Origin: Gnetum montanum
Lineage: Eukaryota; Streptophyta; Gnetopsida; Gnetales; Gnetaceae
Assembly (NCBI GenBank): GCA_015680685.1
Contig: MNCI01023267.1
Span: 738,838-802,837 of the forward strand
Length of the DNA: 64,000 nucleotides
Direction of reading: 5' to 3'
The notes under the pieces are model-generated. The model was not told where the DNA came from. It made no database searches and saw only the letters and a list, made by a program, of their open reading frames with translations. Positions 1 to 11,065 of the stretch are shown one piece after another. The position numbers and the translations under genes are program-made. Positions within the stretch are counted from its first letter, which is position 1. The number at the start of each line of letters is the position of its first letter.

Positions 1-560
1 GAAGGACTATAGTATAAAGGTTTATGAGTGGGGGCAGGCATAGAAAAATCATAATCATATGTATAAGCTAGAACGTTCCACCTACCGTAACCAATACAAC
101 GATACCTCAGTCAAGTTACATACCTATGAGGTATTCCTCGACATTATTGGCACTTTTGGGGCTTATGATAGGTTCATGCAAAAGGTGATAGTGAGCAAAT
201 CTCCCAAAAGATAAATGACCTTCCCCGTGGGTGAAACTACCCCTGCTACATTTTCTCTAGGACCACCAAGATGGACATCCATAGAAAAGGAGAAAGTTGC
301 AGCAAGCATTGACTTGGGCAATAGGAATTGGGCTGACATCATGGAAGAGGAGATCTTGTAATGCCTGGTAGTAGGCCTAGATCGAATACCCCCCAAAATA
401 GACATGAGGCCATCTCAGGCTAGTTACCTTTTGGCATAGTGATAGTTTGTTTTATTCGAGTCTTTATTATAGCTTTAGTTGACTTACGTTTTATTTGTGG
501 TTCAGAATCTAGATGAAAATATAGGATGTAATGAAGCAAGGGATGACAGAACGGGTGGAG
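1..560 (+). pseudogene. 3' end of the T1 antisense extra gene
   Basis: In plus-strand reading this matches the C-terminal part of the antisense gene in T2 (11515 down to about 10900). Both share a KxYxWGQA-like stretch, a VFLDIIG/LFLDVIG segment, a PPRW segment and a C-terminal IPPK-DM-PSQ block. It is broken by stops (for example at 214 and 361). An intron-like gap at 419-505 separates the PSQ block from a last exon, as in T2. The start of the gene lies left of the window. Function unknown. Confidence 0.65.
419..505 (+). other. Candidate intron, last intron of the T1 antisense gene
   Basis: The sequence after CATCTCAG begins GC (GT in the T2 copy) and ends in a T-rich stretch with TTCAG. 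Its position matches the 95-bp candidate intron at 10971-11065 in T2, and its length is 87 bp. The donor here is GC, either a tolerated GC-AG intron or a mutated GT. Confidence 0.45.
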
Positions 561-1006
561 GATCATAGCGTAGCAGCCAAACACTTTATTTGTATTTATG
601 CAAAGAATGTTACAAACATTATTGATTTATGAAAGAAAAAAATGGATTATGAAAAGATTTATTTTAGTTTCACATATGTGTTGTGTTTATTTTTATTTTA
701 TTTTATTCCCATTTTTTGCATTAAATTTTTTAGGAGCATCTCATTTTAGTTTTAGGCCATTCTGGGTTGTAATGATAGTTTAAGGCCATTTTGGGCCATT
801 AGATAATGGTAAGGAAAAATTTTGCTAGTTTTAGGCCTTAGCAGGCCATGGTGTAATGTAAATGGTAGATGTAATGTGATTGGTTTAAAGAATGAATTAG
901 ACACTTAGCGTAGATGAGTAAATGTAAAGCAAACAAGGAAGAGAGATGTACAGAGAGCATTAATTGGGTAAGGAGCAGTGGAGTTGTTACGCTACATGAG
1001 TAACAA
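561..1006. other. Spacer between T1 gag-pro and antisense gene
   Basis: AT-rich, non-coding. At about 745-860 there are several short repeats of a GGCC-ATTTTGGGCC-like and TAGTTTTAGGCC-like motif. These are the reverse complement of the GGCCCAAAATGGCCTAAAACTAG repeats in the matching T2 spacer (10560-10750). Nothing else is recognised. Confidence 0.5.
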
Positions 1007-1963
1007 TCATCTTTGCAATTTCTTTCTAACCCATTGTGGGCTTGGTGACATGTAAGTCCAAGAGGCTTTGTTGCGGTATTCTTCTATGTCATTATCTACT
1101 GCTTGAAAAGGTAATTTGGCCCATGCAGTTTCATTTTTCAAGCTAGAATTTTGGGCCAGCTCATCTGCCAAACAAGTTGTTTCAATGGAAATGGGCACTT
1201 CATTCTCAGAAGTTATTACTTTTGAACCTTTCTCCATATTGACATTGTTTATTGCCTGAGTTGTCACTTCATTACTATGGATCACCACCTACCTGCCCAC
1301 GTAAGGTAGGTGGATTTCTTGATGTATGGGGAAAGAGACGGCCCTGAGCTAGGCTAACCACGACCTCACCAAGATCAAGTTAAACCCAGGCATCTCTTCC
1401 ACCATGATGAATGTTGCATTTGTGGGAAACTAGTCCCCTACCATGAAGTTAATGTGGAAAGTGCCTTTCACCACTACCTGCGCTCCATTTAATGACTTCA
1501 GACATGACGTTATCATGGGTTTGATTTGGTCTACCAAACCTAGTTTGTCCACTATGGAGAACAAGATGACATTTGTAGCAGCCCTGTCATCAATGTGTAC
1601 CCTTTAGATCTTGTGTTGACCAACTCGAATTATAATGAATAGGGGTGCTGTCATCACCTGATCCTTTTCAAGGTCATTCTTAATGGACTCATCATGAAAA
1701 GTCAACTGAGATGGTAGTGGTTCTTCGAGCTTGGAAGGAAGGATGACCACATGGATTGCCTTCTCCTTTGTCGACATGTTCTCGTCAACTGATATGGATG
1801 TTAACATGTGAACCAAAGCCTCATATTGTGCCTTAGAGGTCATTACCAGGTCGTACAGGCTCAAAGTTGTGTTCTTTTGTTTTAGAGCTTGTTTGACTTG
1901 AGTAAGGGTGTTTAGAAGGTCCCTTCCACTTTCTAGTTGCTTACTGCCCTTCTCCTCCTTCAT
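1007..1963 (-). pseudogene. T1 protease region (retropepsin-like), C-terminal part of gag-pro
   Basis: The segment starts with a conserved Tat-type linker (LYDLVMTSKAQYEALVHML) and an LTFHDE motif. The retropepsin region RVHIDD-x-AATNV follows at about 1570-1610. In this copy the glycine of the D-x-G catalytic triad is replaced by arginine (DDR), so the enzyme is dead; T2 keeps DDG. A downstream FNLIL-x-RSWLA segment corresponds to the usual ILGR motif. The last 93 codons end at 1007 with WVRKKLQR. Stops are present in the linker and in the protease. The protein would have cut the Gag polyprotein. Confidence 0.75.
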
Positions 1964-4752
1964 TCATCCTAGAAGACAAATTTCTCGGGGAGGAGCGATT
2001 TCAGATTTGGGACTAGACCTTTTCAGGTGGGGTGGCGATGATCATGCACACTTAGTGGTGTTAACTTTTGGTGATGAGGGGGGTGTAAATGCAAGGGATG
2101 AAGGGGTAGGCTTGGAAGGACCTGGGGCAGTACATTCCTTGGCCTTTTCATCCGTTAAACACTCTTCCCACTTCCTTGAATGGGAAGGCTGTGATGTCAT
2201 CTTATGTTGGCTTTGTGGGATGGGGGCAATTGAGTGTTTTGGCCCCCTAATGATGAACGATGTGTGTGGCATTAGTGCGGATGATGGTGCAAGTTTGAAT
2301 ATGAAGGATGCAGCAACGGATGTCTGAGGAGGAACTTTGAGCACAAATTCTTGTTGTAGCATCTTTTTTATGGTCATAGGTGTTGCTATGCCATGTTGAG
2401 ATGCACAAATCACAAATGGCTGCTATGGAGGTTCCAGATTACCATCTACACCAATCATGTTGATAATGTACCCCACGTCGTTAGTGTTGAGGGGATCTTT
2501 ATAAACATGCATGGATTCATTCTTGGGGTGGATAGGGTTGCTTTCGTCTAGCACAAACTTCCCTTAATCAATCATCCATTGAATGTCATATTTTAAGGCT
2601 AGACACTAATCTATGTCATGACCACAAAGTTAGTGGTAGTTACAAAACCATTCCAGCCTAAAGTTCTTAGGAACTGGTGGCTCGTTGGGCATAGCTAAGG
2701 AGGGGTTCCTAAGAAGCTCATAGTACCATTGATGCCATTTGGTTGCCTCCTCGGACATCTGCTTATGTTGGATGTACCCATCCCCTAGCAATTGCTTCAG
2801 AAGTTCTGAAGGCTTAACAGGTAAAGGGGTGTACTTGGAGTGATCTTTACACTCGAAGTTGGGTTTAGCCAAGGTTGATGCCTCTAGTGCCGATGTGGAG
2901 GGTTGGGCAGCGTTACTTGTGCTAGGCACAAGGTTAGTTACCATTGTGGTTGCTTTCTTATTATTTTTGTTGTTATTGGGCTTTGCCTCATTCGCCACAG
3001 CGGCAACTGTGGCTGTTACAGCTTTGCACTTCTCTTTGTATTTTTTAGCATATGCGTTTTTATATGCAATGTAGGTTGGGTCTTTACTGGCCTCAGGTGT
3101 GTCTTGGATGCTCTTTATCTTGGAAAATGCTTGACTGAGAGAGCGTGGGGCTAGGTAATACAACTTGGATTTGATGAAGTCATTTACCCCTCCCTTAAAA
3201 ATGGCTAGTAAATGGGCCTTTGCGATTGGTTCACAATTCTCATTCAAGGTAGCACTCCATCTCTGTATAAACCATTGCACAAACTCTAGTGGGTCTTGCT
3301 TAATTCCCATCAGCTAATCCAACATGACTTCAGGCTTCAAGTTATACTTGAAGTGGGTCACGAACTAGGTCAGCAGCTCCTCCAGTGTTGAGATAGAGGC
3401 GCACGAGAGCATGTGGTACTAGTCTAAAGCTTTTTCTATCAGAGACATAACAAAGACATGAATAATGGTGTGTAGAAACTATTGTAACAACAAAGATTCA
3501 GATTGAAATGTGACTAAATGTGAATTATGGTCACCTTTCCTGTTGTATTTTGTAAAGTCGGGAAGTGGCATCCTAGTAGGTAATGTGATCATAGGAACTG
3601 CCAAGCTGATGGGGTCATCATGGTAGAAATCCATGACCTACACCATATCAGAATCGATGACTTTGAGGTATTTAACCTCTTCAGTGAGGGTCTAGATAAG
3701 TTGAAACGCTTGATCCAGACCTAGAGACAACGCAGATAGTTGTAAGGTTGCAGGGGCAACCATCATTGGTGGCATAGTAGAAGCAGCAACCTAGCTCATA
3801 GGGGGTGCTGTTGGGGCTACCCTTATGAAGGCTATCATTTGTGAGGTCCACCACCCTATGGGTGGTGCTACTGGAGTAATGGCCACTGGTGGTGCTATGG
3901 GGTTAGCCATTTGTACAACTGATGGGATGGGCCACAGTCCCGCGCTTTGTTGTGACACCTGTGGGACTTGGTATGCTTGGTGGTAAGGGTAATGTGACAT
4001 CTAGTGGGGCTGCGAGGCAGGGAGTGAGAGGTTGGGGTTTACCACATGGTTGGAACTGGTCCTACCACTGATAATCGAATAGATGCAGATGATGAAATAG
4101 GAGCCGAGGCCCTAAGTAGCTGTGAAGTAGATGCAGTGTGTATGTAGGGTAGTGTAGGTGTAACCAGCGCTTGGTACGAGGATGGGATAGAATGAGGAGG
4201 GAGAGTGCCTAGGTATGAAACTAAGGGAGGCACATGCTGATATGCTAAGGGTGTAGGATGGCTACCTATGGCTAATGAAAATGTAGATTGAGGCGAATTC
4301 GTGGCGATCACAAAGGGAGCCATTGCAAAAAGCGAGTTTCACCTAAAGGTCGTAGTGGGAGGGATGGTCGTAGGGTAAGTTTGAGAACCCCCCTTGGACT
4401 GGAAGTCTAGATCTTCCTGTCCATCTTGAAACTCTTCATTATAATTAGATGCTGCATCCCACTCCCTAGGATTAGTGACTCATAGCAGCTGATCGAAGAT
4501 CCACTGATATATCTTTGTTAGGAGGATGGCAACATTGGGGGTAGGGACAAACTCCCTTCCATTTCGATAAAGGAACTTGAAACTACATTTGTGCTCAAGT
4601 TCTTGGCTATCCAGGGGCAAATCTTCCTGGATCTTCATGTAGATAAAGTCGTAATGCTCTGTGTCTTGTGCCAAGAACTTGGGTGACAAATGTCTAATCC
4701 TAAGGGACTTGCATGGTGCCTACATAGGGTGAGGTGGTCGCTCAGCACCCAT
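1964..4752 (-). pseudogene. gag: T1 gag (capsid/nucleocapsid)
   Basis: The likely start is the ATG at 4752 (MGAERPPHPM). A proline/threonine-rich N-terminal region follows, then a capsid-like block at 3310-2630 (DPLEFVQWFIQRW, then KGGVNDFIKSKLYYLAP). Next is a Lys-rich stretch, then a zinc-knuckle with spacing CX2HX4HX4C (C-N-Y-H...G-H...C, about 2640-2595), as in Tat-type Gag. The C-terminal linker is Pro/Ser-rich. Several in-frame stops and frameshifts break it. Gag would form the cytoplasmic virus-like particle. The copy aligns along its length with T2 gag but keeps about 0.4 kb of N-terminal sequence that T2 has lost. Confidence 0.75.
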
Positions 4753-5039
4753 GGTTCTTTGGGCTAGAAAAGGAGCCTCAAGGCTCAAGGTGGAAAGATC
4801 GATTGTTGTTGGAATCATCTTGCATGGTAAAAAAGGAGAGATCGCAAACTAGAAACGCGAAAATCAATGAGAATTAGAAGGCTTTTCATCTTGCCGAGTT
4901 CCAAAGGAACCATCGTTGTGACCAATCTACACCACATAATATGTAAATAACCAAAAAAGGGTGTCACATTTATGCTTGTGCGTGACAGGGTACAGAGAGC
5001 ATGCGGGACTACCCATAAAACGCTAAAAGGCCATCAAAA
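4753..5039 (-). other. T1 leader between primer-binding site and gag
   Basis: Untranslated leader of about 290 bp with no recognised feature apart from its position downstream of the primer-binding site and upstream of the gag ATG. Confidence 0.5.
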
Positions 5040-5058
5040 GGCCCTCCTTCTAGCACCA
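5040..5058 (-). other. T1 primer-binding site
   Basis: TGGTGCTAGAAGGAGGGCC on the minus strand begins five bases after the LTR ends in CTACA. Its position and leading TGG fit a tRNA primer site. I could not assign the tRNA from memory. Confidence 0.65.
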
Positions 5059-5685
5059 AAAACTGTAGCGACCGAAAACGTCAATGGTTGGAACATTGAG
5101 AGGTTGCTGGGAAAACAGTTTAACCCCAGATCTACGCAAGGGCCTTGTTGGAGAAAATGGAAGTGGGGCACCCTGAACGGTCTAGTTAATCAGACAATGA
5201 CTTAATCAGTGTATCTTAACCTTATGTAAACGTTTGTTCTAGAAGTGAGACACGTGAGATAGATCGATGATCAATAAATGCAAGATAGAAAGAATAGTGA
5301 AAAACAATGATTATAATAAAGAAATAGCAAGACAAACTTAGGTGAGAAAGTGCGCTGCCCCAAGGTTGCGAATTTAATTCTTTTCCTTGTTTGAAAGGTG
5401 TGCAATAGGTTACACAATGCCAAAGAGACACTTCTTACACCAAGCGGTATAGTCATAGTTCTTCTACTCACTGATTTGTTTGCTAAGACGTCAAAATTAT
5501 TGACTCAAAAAGGGATGTTTGGAGCCAACTAGAGAACTCAAAGGTAAATAGAATGCTCAAGAAAATGCCAAGTATATTTGCCAAGAAGTAAATCAAGAAG
5601 CTAACTAGCCAACACGAAAAGCCAATAAGCTAACTGCTCTTATCAATGCCAAAAAAGCCAACCCTTTGAGCGTTGTTTTCTAGGG

Positions 5686-5693
5686 TATTTATA
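5686..5693 (-). promoter_or_regulatory. TATA box of T1 LTR
   Basis: TATAAATA on the minus strand. It is followed by a block closely matching the block after the TATA box at 20389-20396 in the T2 LTR (both contain CAAAGGGTTGG about 20 bases on). The conservation of this block supports U3/R promoter function. Confidence 0.6.
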
Positions 5694-6128
5694 GGGCCAG
5701 GGGTAGGAGAGAAATGAGGTATGGGTTCCACGTGTCTTGTCCCCCACAAGATGCTATCATGTTCGTATCATGCAGGTGTGTGATGCTAGATGTGAACTTT
5801 GTTACACTATGACCATATCGCCAGAACTGCATGTGATGAGATCCAGTGTGCTAAAAATGTGAGTAGGATGGAGCTTATGCTTTGAGACTACGTCTTCCCT
5901 GCCTTTACAAGTAGGGTCAAGCATAGGAACAATGTTTTGGGAGCTGACCGAGGGTATGAAAAATGAAGTAAAATTTCTAATCTTGCCAAGGAGATGAGGA
6001 AGTGAGGAAAATTGCCATCAACAAGTTCTAGAGCTACCTGAAGATGTCTTGCTATTTCTATACCAGTGTTGCACTACTCATGTTGTTGAACACATTGGCG
6101 TAGTGTAAGTGGCTGCTTGCTATCCTGT

Positions 6129-6640
6129 GCTACGCTATGTAGCGTAGCATAGCGTAGTCACTAGTTTTGATTGAAATTTTCATAGAAGTGAAAGAGCATT
6201 TTTTTTCAACTTTTTTCCTTCATTCGGGAGAGCTTTTGAACTTGCATAACTCATGTTTGAAACACTTGCTACTTTTGCATTGTTGCTATGCTATGCTAAC
6301 TATGTAGCATAGCATAGTGTAGCGGCTAACGTATCATGCATCTTTGTTTAATTCGCCAATTTCTAGCAAAAAACTTTACTTGAGGCTTGAGGACTAACTT
6401 GGGTGGGAAGTCTTGGAGGCCAAAGTCTTGTCAAAGTGCCATTTTCTTGTTGGAACCACTTGGCAAGATGGGCCTTTCCACTTTGCTTTTGCTACATTGT
6501 GCTATGCTACATAGCGTAGCACCTTGCGTTGACTAAATCTTGCCTTGTCTTCATAATCATTTTGTCACTTCGCATTTGGATGCTTGAGAAACTATCTTTC
6601 AAGGCTTGCTATGCTACATAGCATAACGTAGCGTAGTAGT
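6129..6640 (-). repeat. Palindromic GCTACGCTA/TAGCGTAGC units in T1 U3
   Basis: Four imperfect palindromes lie near 6129-6148 (9-bp perfect arms, 2-bp loop), 6284-6325, 6499-6522 and 6608-6640. They are spaced roughly 110-210 bp. Each consists of inverted GCTAYGCTA / TAGCRTAGC arms. The same motif recurs in the T2 LTR and in the internal repeat field at 14560-15660. Confidence 0.75.
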
Positions 6641-6929
6641 CTTCTTCACTAGAAAACTTGCAGAACTGGTTTGCTCATCCCAAACACTTCCGACAGCTCC
6701 TAGCATAGTTTCTAGGTAGACTGTCAACTAGGTCAATTGTCCAGTTGGGCAAGCTAGAGAGTCCAGTGAGCCTATCAGTAATAGAGATAGAAAACTTGCT
6801 AGACTGGATAGTCCATCCTCAATGCCTACATTTTCCTGCTGAACTATCATGAGGCTACACTTGTGGAAGTCCTTGCCTAAATTCTAAGACTACTGAAACA
6901 TGAGAGTCCTAAAATTTTATGGTGTTTCA

Positions 6930-6989
6930 ATGGATAATTAAGGGAGGTCCACCATCATGAATAAAGGGACAATAAGGGGCATCCCTTCA
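6930..6989 (+). other. Junction fragment with similarity to Athila-like gag
   Basis: About 48 bp (6936-6983) resembles the A1 gag region near 23638-23690; both carry AAGGGAGGTCCACCA and AAGGGGCATC. It sits between the outer end of the T1 LTR and the abrupt start of T2 gag homology. It is probably what remains of an older element into which T1 inserted. Confidence 0.4.
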
Positions 6990-9375
6990 TCACATTGATC
7001 ACACTAGCACTTGTCTTTTGTCCCCTTTGCTATTGCCATGACACTATCACAACCTACACCCCATTTGGTGACGAGAAGCCATCAAATGTCATCAGTGTAT
7101 CAACATGTATGCCCCTTAACCTTATTTCCCAGTCACCACCTATCCTCATCTGTCCAAGCCCCACACCTAATCCCTATAGCACCCATGCTACCGTATGTAC
7201 ACACATTGCCTACATCACAACCATATGTAGGTCCTGTTTCTCTCCCCTCCTTTGTACCTATTCCACCATCAGTAACGGGCCCAACTTCCACCACATGGTG
7301 GATAACAACAACTCCTTTCCCTACAGTTCAACTATCTCATGTGCAAAAATACACACAACCTCAAACATATCAAGTCTTGCACATAGCATAACTGAACACA
7401 GGATTGTGGGCCGCCTCAGACTCTGGATAGATGAGTACTCCCATGGCGCAACTAGCAGTAGCCACTTTGTTGGCACCACCTACTTGGATGTGGGCTGCTC
7501 ATATGATGCCATCGATAGGAGCTATTCCAATGGCACCCTCAGTGGGATTGGCAGCTACACCAACAATGCCATAAACAGTTGCTACCTCAGCAACCTCACA
7601 ACCATCTACAACATCCCCAGGTCTGGATCAAGCTTTCCAACTCATCCAGACACTCATTGAAGAGATTAAACACCTCAAGGCTACCGGTTTTGAAATTGTC
7701 CAAGTCATGGAATTTTACCATGATGACCTAATCAGTCCAGCTATTTCTATGCTCACATTACCCCCTAGGGTGCCACTCCCCCAGTTTACAAAATATAATG
7801 GGGAGGGTGATCTGATGCACATTTGGTGACCTTCAAGTCTAAATCCTTGTTGTTGCAACCATGGCCTCATTCCATCATCCCTATTTTTTCCATGTATGTG
7901 ATAGGCAAATTTGGATAGGTACCACATGTTTCCACGCACCTCCATCTCAACCTTGGAAGAACTACTAAGTCAATTCGTTACTCATTTTAAGTACAACATA
8001 TAACTAGAAGTCACTCTAGACTAGCTCATGAGCATTAAGTAGGAACCGCTAGAATCTGTACAGAGATTTATACAACGATGGAGTGCAACCTTGAATGAAA
8101 TGTGCAAAACAATTTTTGAGGCTCACTTGGTGTCCATCTTTAAGGGTGCGGTCAATGATTTCATTAAGTTTAAGCTCTACTACTTGGCCCCGCATTCCCT
8201 TAGCCAAGCATTCACTCAAACCAAGAGCATCCAAGACACAGTGGAGGCTAGTAGGGACCTAGCTTACATGGCCTACAGGAATGCACACACTAAGAAAGAC
8301 AAGGAGAAAGGCAAGGCCACAGCAACCATGATGGTTGCTATAGCCAACGTGACCAAGCCTAACAACAACAAAAAGGCTACCACTATGCCCAAGGTTCCTA
8401 CTAATGCAACACCTAGCCCCACTAGCACTAGTCAGCCAGAAGCATCAACACCTATGGCGTAAACCTAGCTAAGGCCAAAATTTGAGCACAAGGACCACTC
8501 AAAGTATACCTTGTTACCAATTAAGCCTTTAGAACTCTTGAAGCAATTTTTTGGAGCTAGGTGTATACAAAATAAATGAATGTCAAAGGAGGCTATTAAA
8601 CACCATCAAAGGTATTGTGAAGTTCTTTGGAACCCCTCCTTAGCAACGCCCAATGAACCACTAGTGCCTAAGAATTTTAGGTTAGAGCATTTCTATGACT
8701 ATCATCAACTGTGTGGGCATGATACAAATTATTTCTTAGCATTAAAAGATGACATTCAAGAAATGATTGATCAGGGAAAGCTGGTCCAAGATGAGAGCAA
8801 TCCCATTCAACCTGAAAACTAGTTGATGGGCATTTACAAAGACCCTCTAAAAGCTAACAAAGTAGGTTAAACCATTAATGCTATTAGCATTAACAATAAC
8901 CCTGAACCACCACAGCAACCATTCGTGGTTCTTGTACCTCTTCGCAACGTAGAAACACCAACAACAACAACTATGTCAAAAACCCCCTTTGTCATCAGGG
9001 CCCCTCACCAGACATCTGTTGAACCTTTTGTGTTGAAAATTACACCGCCTCCCATTGCAACAATGTAGAAATCATTTTTCATCAAGGTGCCAAGACATGC
9101 AAGTCACCCCCTCCCCAACCAAAAATCGAGTGATGAAAGCTGCACCCTAGCCTCCCCATCCAAAGAAGCATGAAGAGCATCTAGCAGACAAGATGGCTAG
9201 GGAACGTACTACACTAGGTCCCCCTAAGCCTACCCCCTTGTTCACAATGCCTATGGACTCTTTGTCATTAGCTACCAATAGCAATGCACAGAATCAATCA
9301 TCACCTTCTAGTACAAAAAATCTTAGTGTTCAACCTAAAGCTACTCCCCCTTGAGAAATTCGTCTCTTGGGCCGC
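6990..9375 (+). pseudogene. gag: T2 gag (capsid/nucleocapsid)
   Basis: Homology to T1 gag starts abruptly at about 6990, in the Pro/Thr-rich N-terminal region (frame of 7011-7391). Then come LPPRVPLPQFTKYNGEGD near 7755-7805 (the plant Gag pattern of a short P-F-x-x-YxG-x-D stretch before capsid), the capsid-like block at 8050-8250 (IFKGAVNDFIKFKLYYLAP), a Lys-rich tract and the zinc-knuckle at 8693-8735. In the knuckle both flanking cysteines are lost (Y and F at residues 39 and 52 of the 8580-8822 segment), while T1 keeps them. Many stops break the reading frame. Confidence 0.75.
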
Positions 9376-10332
9376 ATGGAAGAAGAGAAGGTTAACAAAC
9401 AACAAGACAGTGGGCAACACTTCCTGAATGCCCTTTCACAAATTAAATAGGCCTTAAAGCAAAAAAATACAACACTAAGCTTATATGACCTAATAATGAC
9501 CTCTGCAACGCATCATGAGGCAATGGTTTGCATGTTGACATCCATGCCCATTAGCAAAAACCTTCCAACTGAAGAGAAAGCCATTCATGTTGTCATGCTT
9601 CCCCCCATGGCCGAAGAGCCACAGCTGACCTAGCTAACATTACATGTTAAAGCTATCAAGGACAACCATGAAAAGGGTCAAGTGAAAACCATGCCTATGT
9701 TCATCATCATTCGAGTAGGCCAGTACAAGATTCGCAGGGTACACATTGACGACGGAGCCGCCACCAACGTAACTCCATTTCCTATCATTCACAAGTTGGG
9801 CTTGGTATATTAAATCAAGCCCACAACAACTTCATGTCTTAAGTCCTTCAATGCGGTGCATGTGGTGGTCAAGGGGCCTATGCACATCAACTTCATGGTA
9901 GGGGACTAGTTCCCCACAAGCGTGGTATTTATCATGGTGGAGGAGATGCTAGAATTTAACTTGATCCTAGGGAGATCATGGTTAGCCCAACTTAGGGCTG
10001 TCTCCTCACCTATACATAAGGAAATCCACTTATCCTGTACAGGTAGGGAAGTAGTGATTTACGGTGACAAAGTAGCTCCCTAGGCCATAAACAATGTAGA
10101 TGTGGAGTAAGGTTTAGAGATAGAAATCTCTAAAAGCAAAGCACCCGTTCAAACTGAAATTCCATGCCTAACAAATGAACATGCCAAAACTATCAACTCA
10201 AATGAAGAAACAACATGGGCTGAGTTGCCCTTCCAAATGGTTGACGATATCATAGATGAACACCACTATAAGGCATCTTGGCCGTATGCCTCACCTAACC
10301 CATGTCAGGTTAGGAAACAATTACATGATTAA
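9376..10332 (+). pseudogene. T2 protease region (retropepsin-like), end of gag-pro
   Basis: Starts at an in-frame MEEEK and continues through the linker LYDLIMTSATHHEA. RVHIDDGAATNV follows, with the D-D-G catalytic triad at 9748-9756, and FNLILGRSWLAQL at about 9952-9990. The frame ends at 10330-10332 with QVRKQLHD, matching WVRKKLQR in T1. Tat elements normally continue from here into RT, but here the sequence passes into repeats. Stops occur in the linker. The protease would process Gag in particles. Confidence 0.78.
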
Positions 10333-10900
10333 GATTTGTCTCCACATTGCTTCAATAAATTGTTATACCTCTAATGGACAAATTTACATTTTACATTAAG
10401 TTTGCTATTTTCATGATTTACATTTCACATTAAGTTTGCTGTTTACATGGGTTACATTTTACATTAAGTTTACTGTTTGCATGATCTACATTTTTTACAT
10501 TAAGTTTGTTGTTTGCATGATTCACATTTTATGTTAAGTTTGCTGATTGCATTGCCCTTGTCATCAGTACCTTACACATGGTCCAAAATGGCCTAAAAAT
10601 AACAATGGCCTGAAATGATCCTAAACTAGCATATGGCCCAAAATGGCCTAAAACTAGCAATGGCCCAAAATGTCCCTAAACTATTGCGTGGCTCAAAATT
10701 GCCTAAAACTAGCAACAGCTTGGAATGACCTTAAACTATTAAACTAAAGAAAGGGGCCCAAACACATTCATAAAATATTAACCATAAAATAAAACCAAAA
10801 TGAAATAATTGTTTCACTTGTTACTCTTAATCAAATTTGAGTCATTACAATAATGCTTACAAAAAATATAAAATGCAAAAACAAAAATAAAATATTTTGC
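10333..10900. repeat. T2 spacer: 34-bp tandem array and GGCC/TAAAACTAGCAA repeats
   Basis: From 10393 to about 10555 an ACATTAAGTTTGCT-centred unit occurs five times at 34, 34, 36 and 34 bp spacing. From about 10565 to 10750 a second set follows, built on GGCCCAAAATGGCCTAAAAC and related variants (period about 30). Its TAAACTAGCAA core recurs in the larger array at 16150. No coding sequence is seen on the plus strand. Confidence 0.75.
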
Positions 10901-10970
10901 CACTATGCTACGAGTCCCCACTAGCATCTTCAACTCTAACTTCACTAGGTCCCACACCTCCATTTGGATC

Positions 10971-11065
10971 CTACATAAAGCAAAAAAGAAAAAAAACAAA
11001 ATAATGAAAAAAATTACAATAAGGCTTTCATGAAAAAAATTATGATACAATAAAAAGTGGCTAAC
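10971..11065 (-). other. Candidate intron of the T2 antisense gene (95 bp)
   Basis: On the minus strand CATCTCAG is followed by GTTAGC. The gap ends in a long T-rich tract and TTTATGTAG before GATCCAAATGG. The position matches the T1 gap at 419-505. Confidence 0.6.

Larger units (their letters stand above)
1..6929 (-). mobile_element. T1: Tat/Ogre-like LTR retrotransposon lacking pol, left end outside window
   Basis: On the minus strand, in order: 5' LTR (6929 to 5064), primer-binding site, leader, gag (from 4752), protease region (ending 1007), spacer, and the end of a convergent gene on the plus strand (1 to about 560). No RT, RNase H or integrase lies between the protease and the antisense gene. 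The same order is seen in T2, so this is the plan of a family and not one accidental deletion. The Tat/Ogre placement rests on the CX2HX4HX4C knuckle and the layout around the protease (conserved LTF-D-E segment, then R-V-x-I-D-D). The right outer end is TG at 6929; the left end and its duplication are off-window. Confidence 0.8.
5064..6929 (-). repeat. T1 5' LTR
   Basis: The minus-strand sequence begins TGAAACACCAT at 6929 and ends CGGTCGCTACA at 5064 (TG...CA). It matches the T2 3' LTR (18701-21014) in several separate blocks: the first 40 bases, a block around the shared GACAGTCTACCTAG, the TATA region and the last 150 bases. At 1866 bp it is about 450 bp shorter than the T2 LTR and has fewer copies of the palindromic U3 unit. 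A minus-strand TATAAATA lies at 5686-5693. Confidence 0.8.

Noticed and set aside
163-405. Minus-strand frame matching the plus-strand frame at 11079-11321
   Set aside because: The match is real but both are antisense shadows of the conserved C-terminal part of the extra gene.
6995-7660. 221-codon plus-strand frame, Cys/Ser/Thr-rich
   Set aside because: It is one of the longest open frames here, but the overlapping frame at 7011-7391 aligns with T1 gag; this one is an out-of-frame shadow.
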